Part shown: piece by piece, positions 26,310 to 36,638 of the stretch | Numbering within the stretch: position 1 is the first letter of the stretch | How the letters are laid out: each line of letters starts with the position of its first letter | From: JBGTFE01 sp049799955 | GTDB taxonomy: Bacteria > Acidobacteriota > Blastocatellia > Pyrinomonadales > Pyrinomonadaceae | Reading direction: 5' to 3' | Length of the DNA: 64,000 bases | Assembly: GCA_049799955.1 (NCBI GenBank) | Contig: JBARIW010000084.1 | Coordinates: forward strand, 1-64,000 | The notes under the pieces: model-generated | Told to the model about the DNA's origin: nothing | The model's input: only the letters and a program-made list of their open reading frames with translations | Database searches by the model: none | Translations under genes and position numbers: made by a program

Positions 26310-29300
26310 CTTCAGCATTCAATCAAAATCGAAACGGCACAAGCCAGTCGCAGCGAAATATAGACGCGCTGAGTCCGGATTATTTTTTGCCGGAAGAAAG
26401 AAGCATCTCCGACCTGATTTTATATGCGAAAAGCCATGCCGAAATCCTGCGTTATTTTAACTTAAACAATAAAATCGACAATGTTAAAGCTAACTGGTCT
26501 GCCTTTCTGGACGGAGACCCGAAGGAAATGGTCGATTTTTTGAATGACCCGACTTTTTTTGATGCCTTTCCCGAGAAAAAAGCAAAATACGGCAGACCGC
26601 ATCTGGTTCTCTTCCTCGTTTTTCTAAAGCTCTTACAAAAATCGAATGCGCGGATAAACAGCCTGACCAAAAAACAGATGGATTTTTATTACCTTGAGGC
26701 GCTGCGTTTCAGCACTAAAAAAGGTGTCGCCGACCGCGTTCATGTATTAGCAAACATCGATGCTGCCGAATCACAGGTTCTGATTCCGAAAGGGACTTTG
26801 CTTCAGGGCGGAATTGACGGGCAGGGCAATCCCGTTCAGTATTCAACGGACGCGGATTTAGTCTCCAGTCATGCCCGGATAGCGCGCCTGATGAGCTTGT
26901 ATGTCGAGAAACAAGTTACGGATATTACCCTTTTGCGTCTTCAGGGAGAAGAGGAAGCAGACGGAGGATTTCTCTCAATTTTACGATTAACCTATCGAAA
27001 AGCCGGTACCGCTGATTCTCCGAGAAATTTTCCCGATAATCTGGAGAAAGACCGGACGCTCGACCAAACTCTAATCACGCAGCTGGATGAATTGGAAAAG
27101 ACCATCACGCAAACGTTTCATTTAAGAATTGCCGGTTTTCAACGCCTGATGCAGGATTTTCATTATTGGGAAAATGAAAATATCTGGAATGCGATAAATA
27201 ACTTTTTGCTGATTACCTATAACAGCCGAAGCAGCAAAGACAACAAGGGGCTGGAAATTTTTACAGACCCGAAAGATTTTGACAGCAATTTTGAAAAGGC
27301 GCTCGGATTTACCGTTGACGGGCTGAAAAAAAATGGCACTAATGTATTTGACGGCATCCCGGACGTAAATAACTTATATGATTTATACGATAATCATCTG
27401 CGTTTTCCTGACGACGTTAAAATCTTAAATTTCATTTCCGGTAATTTTAAGCAAGGCACAAAAGAATTTAGAGATTTCATGGTTGCCCGCAATCAAACCC
27501 TCGGGTTAATGAAAAATATAAATCAGTACCTTAAGGCGGCGGCGAAAAAAAGCGGAATAAAATCTGAGCCGTGGGATTATTTTCAATATAAAAAAGACGA
27601 AACACTCTCCATGTGTTTTTCTAAATATCTCGGCATAACCTCCCTGAAAAATGAGCAGGATTTGGTAAAATACGAGCATGATTTGAATGACATCGAAACG
27701 TATTTTAAGATGAATGCCGAGGATTATTTTTTTATTCGGAGCCTTTATTTGCGGGAAAATCTCAAAAAAGTCCCGGGCTGGAAATGGCAAAAAGCCGATT
27801 CGCTTTTAATACAGGCGCATCAGGTATTATTAAATCCCGCTGCCGGCAAAAAAAATGTCGGTCGTCCGGTCATACCGGAAATCATACGTTGGAAAAACGT
27901 TTACGCCGCGCCTGATACGACCCTTTTACAATTCAAATCTTCAGCACAGGCAGAACCTTTTCCCCGTTGGAAATGCTTCGGGGCTAAACCGTCCGCAGGC
28001 GTTGACACCAAAATACTTTTTGCCGCCGACATCGGATGGGCGATTTCCAGTCCTGCGCTGAATTTATCCGAAGGCGTAAGAGAACTTACGCTCAAATTCA
28101 GCTTCCGGGAAATTGAATTTGAGAATCAAAGGGAAACACTGAATCAATACCTGAAAAATTGGGAGCAGGTAAAAGGTCCTTATCCTTTTCGAGTAGAAGT
28201 GAGTACCGGAAAAGGTTGGGTAACTTTCGCGGAATGGACATCCTTCAGAATCATTAAAAACGAACCGGCTATGGAAATCGGAGTGCAGGCAAAGGAAGAT
28301 GTCGAGCCATTTGCGCCGCTCGCCGACGATTTAAATCCTTTCCCATGGCTGCGATTAATACTGAACAAAGATGCTTTTGGCGAGGAAGACCCGCAAGTCT
28401 ATGAACTATTCAAAGAGCAATTTCTCGAACAGATGGAATTGGGAATTAAAGTAACCGGACTTAAAAATCTTCTCATTCAGAATAAAGATGGCAGTGTTGA
28501 CCCAAAAAAACCGTTTGATATTTTCGGAACCGTCCCGGAAACAGGAGACCGGCTTTATATTACGCATCCTGAACTGGCGGCTCAAAAACTCGATTCGCTG
28601 ACGGTAAATCTCGAATGGAAAAATCTTCCCGCAGAAGGACTGACCAAATATTATGAGGAATATAGTAAGTCCGGCGTAGTTCCAGCCGTAACCGACAACA
28701 GCTTTCAGGCTAAACTTTCCCTCATGGAAGCGCATCGACAGTTAGCGCTTCTTCCAAAGCCGCAGAATCTTTTTGCGGAAGCCGGTAAAACCACGCAAAC
28801 GATTCAGTCCGGGAAAATTCCTGATAAATTTGAAAATAACGAAAATGTTTACGCCCGTAAACCATTTGCAAAAACGGATTCCGAGGTGATTAACAGCGAC
28901 CGTTATCTGGAAATCGAGCTTCAGTCGCGAGATTTTTTACACAACCAATATGCTGCCATAGTTCAGAAACTTGCTAACAAAAGTCTCAAAGAATCCTTCA
29001 AAGACGGTAAATATGAGCCGGTTCCGCCTCCTGTTTTACCCGAACCCTATACACCGACCTTGAAAAGTATTCAGCTCGATTATGAAACCTCATTAAAGAT
29101 TGACTGGAAAAAAGGGCTGAATTCAGCGGAAGACAGGGCGGCTCATGTCGAGCCTTTCGGGCTTTATTTTCTGTCCGGCAACGGAGACGCTGTTCCGTTT
29201 CTTCCTGATGTTGAAAAAGAGGGCAGCCTTTTTATCGGACTGGAAAATCTTCATCCGCCGGAAAACATTTCTTTCCTGTTTCAATTAGCCGAAGGCAGTG

Positions 29301-30457
29301 CTAATCCCGACCTTGACCCGAGCCCGGTCAACTGGTCGTATCTCAGCGGAAGCGAATGGATAAAGCTTGAAAAAGAGCAGTTATTAACGGATACGACCGG
29401 CGGACTTCTGAACAGCGGTTTGATTCAGATTCATATTCCCGAAAATGCCGGTCTTCATCACCAGAGGATGCCCGACGGGCTGTATTGGCTGAAAGCGGAA
29501 GTCGAACGGTTTACGGAAAGCTTAAGCGACTGCATAGATATTCGCACGCAGTCCGTCAGCGCCACCTGGATTGATTCGGGTAAATTATCAGACCATCTGG
29601 CGCAGCCTTTGAACGCCGACATCATCAGCGAGCCTGTCGAACCCATTGCGGGGCTTTCGTCGTTTGTCCAGCCTTTTAGCTCTTTTTTGGGAAAGGCAGC
29701 CGAAGGCGATGACGAGCTTTATCGCCGAGCCAGCGGCGTCCTGCGTCATAAGCAAAGGGCGCTTACCATCTGGGATTACGAAAACCTCGTATTGGAGGAA
29801 TTCCCCGATATTTTCAGAGCCAAGGCAATATCCGCCGATATTTGGGGCGACGATTACGAACCGGGAAGCGTCAGGATTATTGTTATTCCCGATATTCGGA
29901 AACGAAAGCCTTTCGATCCTTTTGAGCCTAAAGTGCCGGTTTTCCGGCTAAGAGAAATCCAGCAATTCCTCCAGAAAAGAGCGCCTGCCTTTGCGCGTAT
30001 TCATGTTCAGAATGCGCGTTTCAAGTATCTCCAGATACGGGTGCTTGTACGTTTTAACGATATGAACAACTTCGGCTTCTTTGCCGAAAAATTACAGCAG
30101 GAACTGTTGGAATATCTGGCTCCGTGGGCTTTTGATAAATCTGTGGATATTATGTTCGGGGGAAAAATCTACCCGAGTGTAATCGTCGATTTCATCGAAA
30201 ATAGACCATATGTTGACTATATAGAGAAACCGGGATTAAAATTGCTGGAAAGAAAGTCCGACGGGTCGATCAAGGTATTGGAAGAACAGCCTTTTGATGA
30301 CGAAGACCATTTAACCATCAATGAGCCCGATGTCGTTATTGTTTCAGCGCATCAGCATTTTATTGAATACCTGACGCTGCCGGAAGAAACATCCGAACGC
30401 ATCAGGCAAGGTATCGGGTTCGCCAAATTAGAATTTGATTTTCGAATTACTACATAA
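26306..30457 (+). CDS. eCIS large baseplate protein (Afp11/Pvc11-like, gpJ family)
   Basis: This 1383-residue protein is the largest of the cluster. The beginning (LSPDYFLPEERSISDLILYAKSHAEILRYFNL) and the C-terminal region (YRRASGVLRHKQRALTIWDYENLVLEEFPDIFRAKAIS, VRIIVIPDIRKRKPFDPFEPKV, REIQQFLQKRAPAFARIHVQNARF) are those of Afp11/gpJ-like baseplate proteins. Six copies form the wedge ring around the hub. It is coupled by a four-base overlap to the PAAR-like gene. No membrane or signal sequence is visible. The middle part (about 500-1000) is variable beta-rich sequence and may host fibre-binding domains. Confidence 0.9.
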   Translation: MTSAFNQNRNGTSQSQRNIDALSPDYFLPEERSISDLILYAKSHAEILRYFNLNNKIDNVKANWSAFLDGDPKEMVDFLNDPTFFDAFPEKKAKYGRPHLVLFLVFLKLLQKSNARINSLTKKQMDFYYLEALRFSTKKGVADRVHVLANIDAAESQVLIPKGTLLQGGIDGQGNPVQYSTDADLVSSHARIARLMSLYVEKQVTDITLLRLQGEEEADGGFLSILRLTYRKAGTADSPRNFPDNLEKDRTLDQTLITQLDELEKTITQTFHLRIAGFQRLMQDFHYWENENIWNAINNFLLITYNSRSSKDNKGLEIFTDPKDFDSNFEKALGFTVDGLKKNGTNVFDGIPDVNNLYDLYDNHLRFPDDVKILNFISGNFKQGTKEFRDFMVARNQTLGLMKNINQYLKAAAKKSGIKSEPWDYFQYKKDETLSMCFSKYLGITSLKNEQDLVKYEHDLNDIETYFKMNAEDYFFIRSLYLRENLKKVPGWKWQKADSLLIQAHQVLLNPAAGKKNVGRPVIPEIIRWKNVYAAPDTTLLQFKSSAQAEPFPRWKCFGAKPSAGVDTKILFAADIGWAISSPALNLSEGVRELTLKFSFREIEFENQRETLNQYLKNWEQVKGPYPFRVEVSTGKGWVTFAEWTSFRIIKNEPAMEIGVQAKEDVEPFAPLADDLNPFPWLRLILNKDAFGEEDPQVYELFKEQFLEQMELGIKVTGLKNLLIQNKDGSVDPKKPFDIFGTVPETGDRLYITHPELAAQKLDSLTVNLEWKNLPAEGLTKYYEEYSKSGVVPAVTDNSFQAKLSLMEAHRQLALLPKPQNLFAEAGKTTQTIQSGKIPDKFENNENVYARKPFAKTDSEVINSDRYLEIELQSRDFLHNQYAAIVQKLANKSLKESFKDGKYEPVPPPVLPEPYTPTLKSIQLDYETSLKIDWKKGLNSAEDRAAHVEPFGLYFLSGNGDAVPFLPDVEKEGSLFIGLENLHPPENISFLFQLAEGSANPDLDPSPVNWSYLSGSEWIKLEKEQLLTDTTGGLLNSGLIQIHIPENAGLHHQRMPDGLYWLKAEVERFTESLSDCIDIRTQSVSATWIDSGKLSDHLAQPLNADIISEPVEPIAGLSSFVQPFSSFLGKAAEGDDELYRRASGVLRHKQRALTIWDYENLVLEEFPDIFRAKAISADIWGDDYEPGSVRIIVIPDIRKRKPFDPFEPKVPVFRLREIQQFLQKRAPAFARIHVQNARFKYLQIRVLVRFNDMNNFGFFAEKLQQELLEYLAPWAFDKSVDIMFGGKIYPSVIVDFIENRPYVDYIEKPGLKLLERKSDGSIKVLEEQPFDDEDHLTINEPDVVIVSAHQHFIEYLTLPEETSERIRQGIGFAKLEFDFRITT

Positions 30458-30480
30458 CCATTCAGCAAAAAAATACGATT

Positions 30481-32802
30481 ATGGCAGACAAAAAAACACG
30501 CGTCGATTTAGAAATTCTTTTTTCCTCCGGGAAAATTCCGACCCAAAGTAATTTTGCGGATTTGATTGCCTCCGGCGTCAGCCAAAAAGATGACGGTCTG
30601 CAAAAGGCAAGCGACACGCCGCTGAAAATTCAGGCTCCGGTTACTGTCGAGACCGATGCAAAGACGCCCAGAGACCTGATTTTATTTTACGAGAAAATTG
30701 AGGATGACGCCGCCAAATGGAGAATGAGCATTCGTTCGGGCGGTCTTGAAATAAGTCGCGGCGCTCAAACCGATTTTCTTATAGATGCGAACGGCAGCGT
30801 CGGCATCGGCACGACAGACGTTAAAGCCAAACTGCACATAGTAGGCGGAGCTATCATGCCGGCGATAGGAAATAGTGAATCGGCGGGAATTTTATTTCCG
30901 ATAGATGCCTTTGGCGGCAGCGGCGACCGCGCTTATATCCGGTATTATGCCAGAAGCGGGGAATCTACAACGCTTGAAATAGCCAATAAAAATGACGCAG
31001 ATGACCATATTTCTTTAATGCCGGGCGGCAACGTCGGCATCGGGACGACCACGCCGGGATTTCCGCTTACTTTCGCCGATGCGTTGGGAGACAAAATCTC
31101 ACTCTGGGGACAGTCCGGCGCTAACTATGGCTTTGGCGTCCAAACTTTGCTGCTGCAGATTCACACCGACTCGGACACTGCCGACATCGCCTTCGGTTCC
31201 GGGGCGAGCAGCTCGTTCAAAGAAACAATGCGAATTAAAGGCAACGGCAACGTCGGCATCGGGATAAATCCGGGAGTCGCGCTCGAAGTCGCCCAAAATA
31301 AAGCCATTCGATTAGGTAACGCAAATATCAGTTCAGGAGGAGATTACGTCCATCTTAGCAACCATTCATGGTACAACGGGAGTGCCTGGCAGTTTGACGG
31401 GGCGGTCGGCGCGCTGTATCAAATTGGCGGACAAACTCATATCTGGTACCGGCATGATGGAAAGAGTCACACAAATGTGATGATGATAAACTCCAACGGC
31501 AACGTCGGCATCGGCGCGTCCAACCCATTGGGTCCGCTCTCGGTTGGTGATTCATCGGTTGAAGGTTCTGACGGCTATCTTGTCATCGGCAAGAAGAAAG
31601 GCGGTACCCGGCATCTGAGGATGGGATATGACGACGCCTTTAACTTCGTCATTGGCGACTACGGGCATACTAATGGCGCGGGAACATGGAGTTCTCAATT
31701 TGCCATACACTGGCAAGCGCCGGCTAAATCCCTTTATATTAATCAGGGCGGCAACATCGGCATCGGGACGACGGACGTTAAAGCCAAACTGCACGTAGTA
31801 GACGGAGCTATCATGCCGGCGGCAGGAAATAGTGAATCGGCGGGAATTCTGTTTCCGCCTGATGCCTTTGGCGGCGGCGGCGACCGCGCTTATATTCGAT
31901 ATTATGCCAGAAGCGGGGAATCTACAACGCTTGAAATAGGCAATCAAAATGATGCGGATGATCATATTGCCTTAATGCCGGCAGGCAATGTCGGCATCGG
32001 AACAATTAACCCCACTAAAGCCAAGCTGGTAGTCGAAGGTTGGGGAAATCCGGGCGATTTTCTGTTGAGGTTATATATGGATGGGGGATCTACGGCTGAC
32101 CACAACAGACAATGGGGAAACGGCTCTCATGCATCCATTTGGGCAAGTAATGAAATTATAGGAACCGCAATAAGAATACAATCCGATACCCGGATAAAGA
32201 AAGTTATCGAACTTCCTGACACCGGTAAGGATTTACTATTTATTAACAAACTAAACCCGGTAAAATACCGGTTTATAGATACGGTTGAAAATGGATATGA
32301 AATAAAAAGCGGTTTTATTGCCCAGGATGTTGAAAAAATTAACCCCGCAATGGTGAAAAGAGCAACAAATTTCATCCCTAATATTTATTGTCAGGCTGAG
32401 GAAATAAAATATAACGCGAGTGAGAAAACATTATGTATTTCGGTATCAAACTCCCATGATTGTGTTGCCGGAGACAAAGTAAGAATCATAACGGATAAAA
32501 GGCAACTGGAATTAACCGTCGAGTCTGTCATTTCAGCGAATAAGTTGATATTGGCAGGATGCGAAGAAAAAACTGAAAAAGTTTTTGTTTTCGGAAAGGA
32601 AGTGAGAGATTTTCTGACCCTCGATTATAATAGTATTTTCACCAAAGGCATAGGAGCAATTCAAGAGCTAAGTAATCAAATAAAAGAGCTTCACGAGGGC
32701 TGCGCTCAAAGCAGAGCGGAATTAGAAGCTATTAAATCGCAGTTAAAGGAAAATAAAGAAATGCTGAACATCCGTCTCAATAAAACCGAAACGGTGGGAT
32801 AA
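30481..32802 (+). CDS. eCIS tail fibre with C-terminal S74 autoprocessing chaperone
   Basis: This 773-residue protein has an N-terminal particle-binding part and a shaft with at least six GNVGIGT- or GSVGIGT-type repeats. A C-terminal S74 intramolecular chaperone starts near Ser568 (QSDTRIKKVIE), where Ser568 and Lys573 keep the SD..K spacing of the self-cleaving Ser-Lys dyad. It contains YEIKSGFIAQDVEKINP and ends in a coiled coil (QELSNQIKELHEGCAQSRAELEAIKSQL). The chaperone trimerises the fibre and then cleaves itself off. The fibre contacts the target, so it decides target choice. Two shaft segments of 242 bases (30802-31043 and 31759-32000) are nearly identical. Confidence 0.88.
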   Translation: MADKKTRVDLEILFSSGKIPTQSNFADLIASGVSQKDDGLQKASDTPLKIQAPVTVETDAKTPRDLILFYEKIEDDAAKWRMSIRSGGLEISRGAQTDFLIDANGSVGIGTTDVKAKLHIVGGAIMPAIGNSESAGILFPIDAFGGSGDRAYIRYYARSGESTTLEIANKNDADDHISLMPGGNVGIGTTTPGFPLTFADALGDKISLWGQSGANYGFGVQTLLLQIHTDSDTADIAFGSGASSSFKETMRIKGNGNVGIGINPGVALEVAQNKAIRLGNANISSGGDYVHLSNHSWYNGSAWQFDGAVGALYQIGGQTHIWYRHDGKSHTNVMMINSNGNVGIGASNPLGPLSVGDSSVEGSDGYLVIGKKKGGTRHLRMGYDDAFNFVIGDYGHTNGAGTWSSQFAIHWQAPAKSLYINQGGNIGIGTTDVKAKLHVVDGAIMPAAGNSESAGILFPPDAFGGGGDRAYIRYYARSGESTTLEIGNQNDADDHIALMPAGNVGIGTINPTKAKLVVEGWGNPGDFLLRLYMDGGSTADHNRQWGNGSHASIWASNEIIGTAIRIQSDTRIKKVIELPDTGKDLLFINKLNPVKYRFIDTVENGYEIKSGFIAQDVEKINPAMVKRATNFIPNIYCQAEEIKYNASEKTLCISVSNSHDCVAGDKVRIITDKRQLELTVESVISANKLILAGCEEKTEKVFVFGKEVRDFLTLDYNSIFTKGIGAIQELSNQIKELHEGCAQSRAELEAIKSQLKENKEMLNIRLNKTETVG
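30802..31043 (+). repeat. Tail-fibre internal direct repeat, copy 1
   Basis: This 242-base segment is nearly identical to 31759-32000, exactly 957 bases (319 codons) apart, so the frame is kept. The encoded segment runs from GIGTTDVKAKLH to LMPGGNVGIGT. Most differences are scattered single bases, which suggests a recent duplication or gene conversion. Confidence 0.85.
31759..32000 (+). repeat. Tail-fibre internal direct repeat, copy 2
   Basis: Second copy of the fibre segment, lying just before the S74 chaperone region. Copies this similar can recombine to shorten or lengthen the fibre by 319 residues. Confidence 0.85.
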
Positions 32803-32840
32803 ATGAACCCTTTAGACTAATCGGGTAATCGAATACTTTT

Positions 32841-34958
32841 ATGGATTATAGTTCTCTGTATCGTGAAGGCATTATAAACATCCAGCGTTTAGCCGGTTCT
32901 ACCTGGACCGACTACAACGCCCACGACCCCGGAATCACCATTCTGGAGCAAGTTTGTTTTGCCCTGACCGATCTTAATTACCGGGCGGAATTTCCTGTCG
33001 AAGATTTGATGGCGGAAGCCGGAGCCGGTGTATTAACCGACCATTTTTACCCAAGGTCGATGCTTACGAGCGGTCCGGTCAGTTTGCCGGACTGGCGTAT
33101 GCTTTTATTAGATATTCCCGGCGTGCGAAATGTTTGGATAAAGCCGGTAGATACGACGGAAGACGATTTTCAGCCCAGAGTTTTTTTTGACGACGTTGAA
33201 GGCTTGCTGAGTCTTTATCCTGTTACGGGCACGAGATATACCGAACCGCTTTCGCTTCAGGGGCTATATCAGGTGGATTATATACTGGATGAAGATTACA
33301 AGGACGCTGAAAATAATGTGCTGACCGGTATTTTTCGCCGGTTTCAGCTACATCGCAATTTGGGAGAAGACCTTTACAAGATTAACAGGCTAAAGGAATA
33401 TCCATTGACCATCGAAGCAAAAATAGAAATTACGGAACATCCTGACCCGGAATCGCTGCTGGCGGAGATTTTTGCACAAATCCATAGCTATCTTTCTCCT
33501 TCCATTCGTTTTTATACGCTTCAGGAAATGACAGCCAAAGGCTATCAAATCGATGAAATCATGAGCGGTCCGAGATTGGAGCATGGTTTTTTAGAAAAAA
33601 GGGAGCTGGAGGAATTCGGTCTGCGGCAAAGCGTCAGGATTTCTGACCTGATTCAATTAATTATGGCGGTAAAAGGAGTCCTTGCCGTGAATAGTTTAAA
33701 ACTCACCGCCGACAATAAAACACTGGCAGGAACCGACGCGCTCGATCCGTGGGAATTTAGCGTTCCCCCAAATTATGTGGCAAGTCTCAATATTCCGGGA
33801 GAAAATTCCAAGCCCGAAATCGGGCTGCGGCATCATGGGCTGGAAAGAAATGTCGATTGGAAAAAAGGTCTGGCTAAATTTCAATCGTTGATTCAGGAAA
33901 AAAAAGGAATTAAGAAGAAAAGGAATATTGCCGAATTAGACCAGCCTCCTCCTGCGGGAAGAAACCGGCAAGTAAGTCTGCACCAGTCTATTTTACATCA
34001 ATTTCCCGATATTTACGGAGTCGGGGAAAAAGGATTGCCCGCCGACAGCAGTTTGCGGCGGCAGGCGCAGGTAAAGCAGTTGAGAGGATATCTGAGCTTC
34101 TTTGACCAGCTTCTGGCTAACGCTTTTTCGCAGTTGGGCGGTGCGCGCGCCCTTTTCGGACTCGATGAAAAACAAACTGCCGGGCAGCAAACATATTTTA
34201 GTCAATCTTTAATCGGAGAAAGTCCCGGATTTGAGGAGCTGGTTGACGCGGACGATTATACAAAGAATTTGCCGTATGCAAAGAAACCTGCGGCGGAAAC
34301 GGGTGAACCTGAGGCGAAAGCCAAATGGGAAGCGAATGAATTGCGGCAAAAACGACTGACACAGCATCTGCTTGCACGTTTTGCAGAGCGTTTTAATGAT
34401 TTTAGCCAGCAGGAATTTGAAGAGCAAAACGCCGACCAGCGGGAATTTCTTCAAAATTACGCGAACATGAGTTATCAGCGTTACCGGGGCTTTGATTATA
34501 CCTCTGAAAGTTGGGAGCTTGGAAATGTTTCCGGTCTTGAACGGCGATTGTGTTATTTATTGGGTTTTCCGGAAGCGAAACGCCGGAGCCTGACAAAACT
34601 GCCTGCTGACGACGCGGGTGCGTTTCATTTGTTGGAACACATTCTTTTGCGTCCGGTTGCCGGTGATATTTTTCAAAATAGTCCGATGCTGCTTCTGCCT
34701 TTTAATGGCGACAATCAGCGTCCGCCCCAAAAAGACCCTTATTCGCTTCAATTAAGCTTTGTATTTCCCGCGTGGCTGGGACGGTTTAAAGATGATTCCT
34801 ACTGGCAATTTTTGATTAGCACAATTAGAGAACAGACGCCGGCGCATCTTAAGATTTACATTCACCGGCTGAATAAAAAAAATATGGCTTCTTTTGAAGA
34901 AGCTTTTAAGGATTGGTTAACCCAACTCAGGCTTTTTACATATGACCCTATATCATGA
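32841..34958 (+). CDS. eCIS baseplate protein (Afp12/Pvc12-like)
   Basis: This 705-residue protein opens with YREGIINIQRLAGSTWTDYNAHDPGITILEQVCFALTDLNYRAEFPVEDLM, the hallmark (DYNaHDPGiTiLE) of Afp12-type baseplate proteins. Near residues 605-618 the segment FHLLEHILLRPV is another family block. It forms the second wedge subunit and pairs with the Afp11-like protein in the ring around the spike. The gene order is unusual in that the tail fibre gene is inserted between the Afp11-like and Afp12-like genes. It overlaps the next gene by 17 bases. Confidence 0.9.
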   Translation: MDYSSLYREGIINIQRLAGSTWTDYNAHDPGITILEQVCFALTDLNYRAEFPVEDLMAEAGAGVLTDHFYPRSMLTSGPVSLPDWRMLLLDIPGVRNVWIKPVDTTEDDFQPRVFFDDVEGLLSLYPVTGTRYTEPLSLQGLYQVDYILDEDYKDAENNVLTGIFRRFQLHRNLGEDLYKINRLKEYPLTIEAKIEITEHPDPESLLAEIFAQIHSYLSPSIRFYTLQEMTAKGYQIDEIMSGPRLEHGFLEKRELEEFGLRQSVRISDLIQLIMAVKGVLAVNSLKLTADNKTLAGTDALDPWEFSVPPNYVASLNIPGENSKPEIGLRHHGLERNVDWKKGLAKFQSLIQEKKGIKKKRNIAELDQPPPAGRNRQVSLHQSILHQFPDIYGVGEKGLPADSSLRRQAQVKQLRGYLSFFDQLLANAFSQLGGARALFGLDEKQTAGQQTYFSQSLIGESPGFEELVDADDYTKNLPYAKKPAAETGEPEAKAKWEANELRQKRLTQHLLARFAERFNDFSQQEFEEQNADQREFLQNYANMSYQRYRGFDYTSESWELGNVSGLERRLCYLLGFPEAKRRSLTKLPADDAGAFHLLEHILLRPVAGDIFQNSPMLLLPFNGDNQRPPQKDPYSLQLSFVFPAWLGRFKDDSYWQFLISTIREQTPAHLKIYIHRLNKKNMASFEEAFKDWLTQLRLFTYDPIS

Positions 34959-36633
34959 CATTCCATTTCGAAGTGCCAGAGATCAGATGTTCGATTTTCT
35001 CTTCCGGGATTCCGCTTCCGGTTCGAAATCGAAAGAAGATACTTTTGAGCCTGTCCAGCAAATTATCGCAGACCCGTTGAAAGATTTGCCCGTTTTCTAT
35101 AATTCAAGGGTTACGGACGGCAAGCCGACAGATTTTTATATTCTCGGCGGACAAAAGGACATCGAATACATTTTGTGCGATAAGGAAGATGTTCCTTTGA
35201 TATCAAATGGTAATGAAATAAACGCTCAACTCTTATCTCTGGAGACTAATTCGGAAACATTGCTGCACAATCTGCGTTCATGCCGGATGTTATCGACGGA
35301 AAACCTGACCGAGATAAAAATCCCCGAAGCGGAAGACACGGACGGCATTGAGGATTTTGCACGGACATGGAGAAGAGTTGCGCAAATTACGACTCCCGAC
35401 ATAAAAAAAGACCAGACATTTCGCCTTCTGGCTCGCAAAAAAAATGTTGCCGGGAATAACGACCAACTTGAAGAATATTTACTTCAGGCAGTTTCGGTCA
35501 GGGTCGGAATCGACACGAGCCTGCCGGTTCAATTTCTTTCACAACTCGGCACTGACGTTTTGAGTGAAAAAGGGGACGGCATCACCATAAACTTCAATCA
35601 ACCCGAAGCTGCAAATCTCCCGTTAAAAATCAGAATCCTGCAAACTCAGGAAGGTGTTAATTACCAAATATTCGAAACGACCGGCGGGGATAAAAGAATC
35701 GAACGGTCTGACACCGCAGTAGGAGGAACTCAAGGCTCGGAAGGAAATATGACTATCGAGTTGGAAACTACCGGGACATTTGAAGAAGATACTGTTTTAA
35801 TCATCCGGGCATTTCGAGATATTGCCGACAAGGAAAATTCCGACCCGTTACTGGCTGCGGATTTAGAGCAAAAGCTAAACGTCGCGGTTCGTCCCAACAA
35901 AGAGTTAGAGCCGAATTTTGCTGACGAAAAAATCCCGTACAATGGTTCGACATTAATTCGTTTAGATAAAATTCAAAAATCCGTAGATTACCAGTTATTC
36001 GCCAGACCGGTTGAATTGTCGGAATACTCAGCCGGGGGCGCTCTGGAAATTGCGGATGTGGAAAGTATCGGGAATCTAATCCCGATTGGTGAACCGAAGT
36101 CCGGCAAACAAGGCGGTTCGGTAAGCTTTGAAACAGAAGCCCAACAGGAAGATTCTGTTTTTATCATCCAGGCGACCAAAAACAATCAGGCAAACGGCGA
36201 AACTCTGCGCGTAAAAAAAGGGCTGGTTTTGCTTGTTCAGCCAAGCCCGTCTCCAACTGTTACTGCTGACAACAGCACCATTTCAAAGGGCGAAGAAGGA
36301 CTGGTTATTTTGAGTGAAACTCAAAAGGGAGTTAAGTATCAGTTGCAGTTAAGTAAGAAAACGATTGGCGACTACGGCTATCATTTTTCGGAGCGTGCAA
36401 TCGGAGGCATCGTCGAGCGCCGTGAATTCGGAATGCGGATTGGAACGGATTTCAAAATCGGCACGGCGCAGGACAACGCCGCCACACTATTCGGTGATGA
36501 AAAATTAATCCTTCCGACCGCACCTCTTAAAAAGACGACAACTTTTAAGGTGATAGCCAGAAAATCCTATACAGGACTCGAAACGGAATTGTCTGAAGAC
36601 GTTACAATCACGGTCGGTGAACCTTCTTCTTAA
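34942..36633 (+). CDS. eCIS-associated protein with repeated Ig-like beta domains, unknown role
   Basis: I do not recognise this 563-residue protein as a standard eCIS part. After a polar N-terminal region it contains at least three similar beta-rich segments with the signature GVxYQL or SVDYQL (GVNYQIFETTGG, SVDYQLFARPVE, GVKYQLQLSKKT), each followed by a TFEEDTVLIIRA- or EDSVFIIQAT-like strand. These look like Ig- or fibronectin-like repeats, as in adhesins and fibre tips. No signal peptide is present. It starts inside the end of the Afp12-like gene (17-base overlap) and is followed after five bases by the tape measure gene, so it belongs to the operon. A second fibre or surface decoration is the best guess. 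Confidence 0.6.
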   Translation: MTLYHDIPFRSARDQMFDFLFRDSASGSKSKEDTFEPVQQIIADPLKDLPVFYNSRVTDGKPTDFYILGGQKDIEYILCDKEDVPLISNGNEINAQLLSLETNSETLLHNLRSCRMLSTENLTEIKIPEAEDTDGIEDFARTWRRVAQITTPDIKKDQTFRLLARKKNVAGNNDQLEEYLLQAVSVRVGIDTSLPVQFLSQLGTDVLSEKGDGITINFNQPEAANLPLKIRILQTQEGVNYQIFETTGGDKRIERSDTAVGGTQGSEGNMTIELETTGTFEEDTVLIIRAFRDIADKENSDPLLAADLEQKLNVAVRPNKELEPNFADEKIPYNGSTLIRLDKIQKSVDYQLFARPVELSEYSAGGALEIADVESIGNLIPIGEPKSGKQGGSVSFETEAQQEDSVFIIQATKNNQANGETLRVKKGLVLLVQPSPSPTVTADNSTISKGEEGLVILSETQKGVKYQLQLSKKTIGDYGYHFSERAIGGIVERREFGMRIGTDFKIGTAQDNAATLFGDEKLILPTAPLKKTTTFKVIARKSYTGLETELSEDVTITVGEPSS

Positions 36634-36638
36634 GAATC

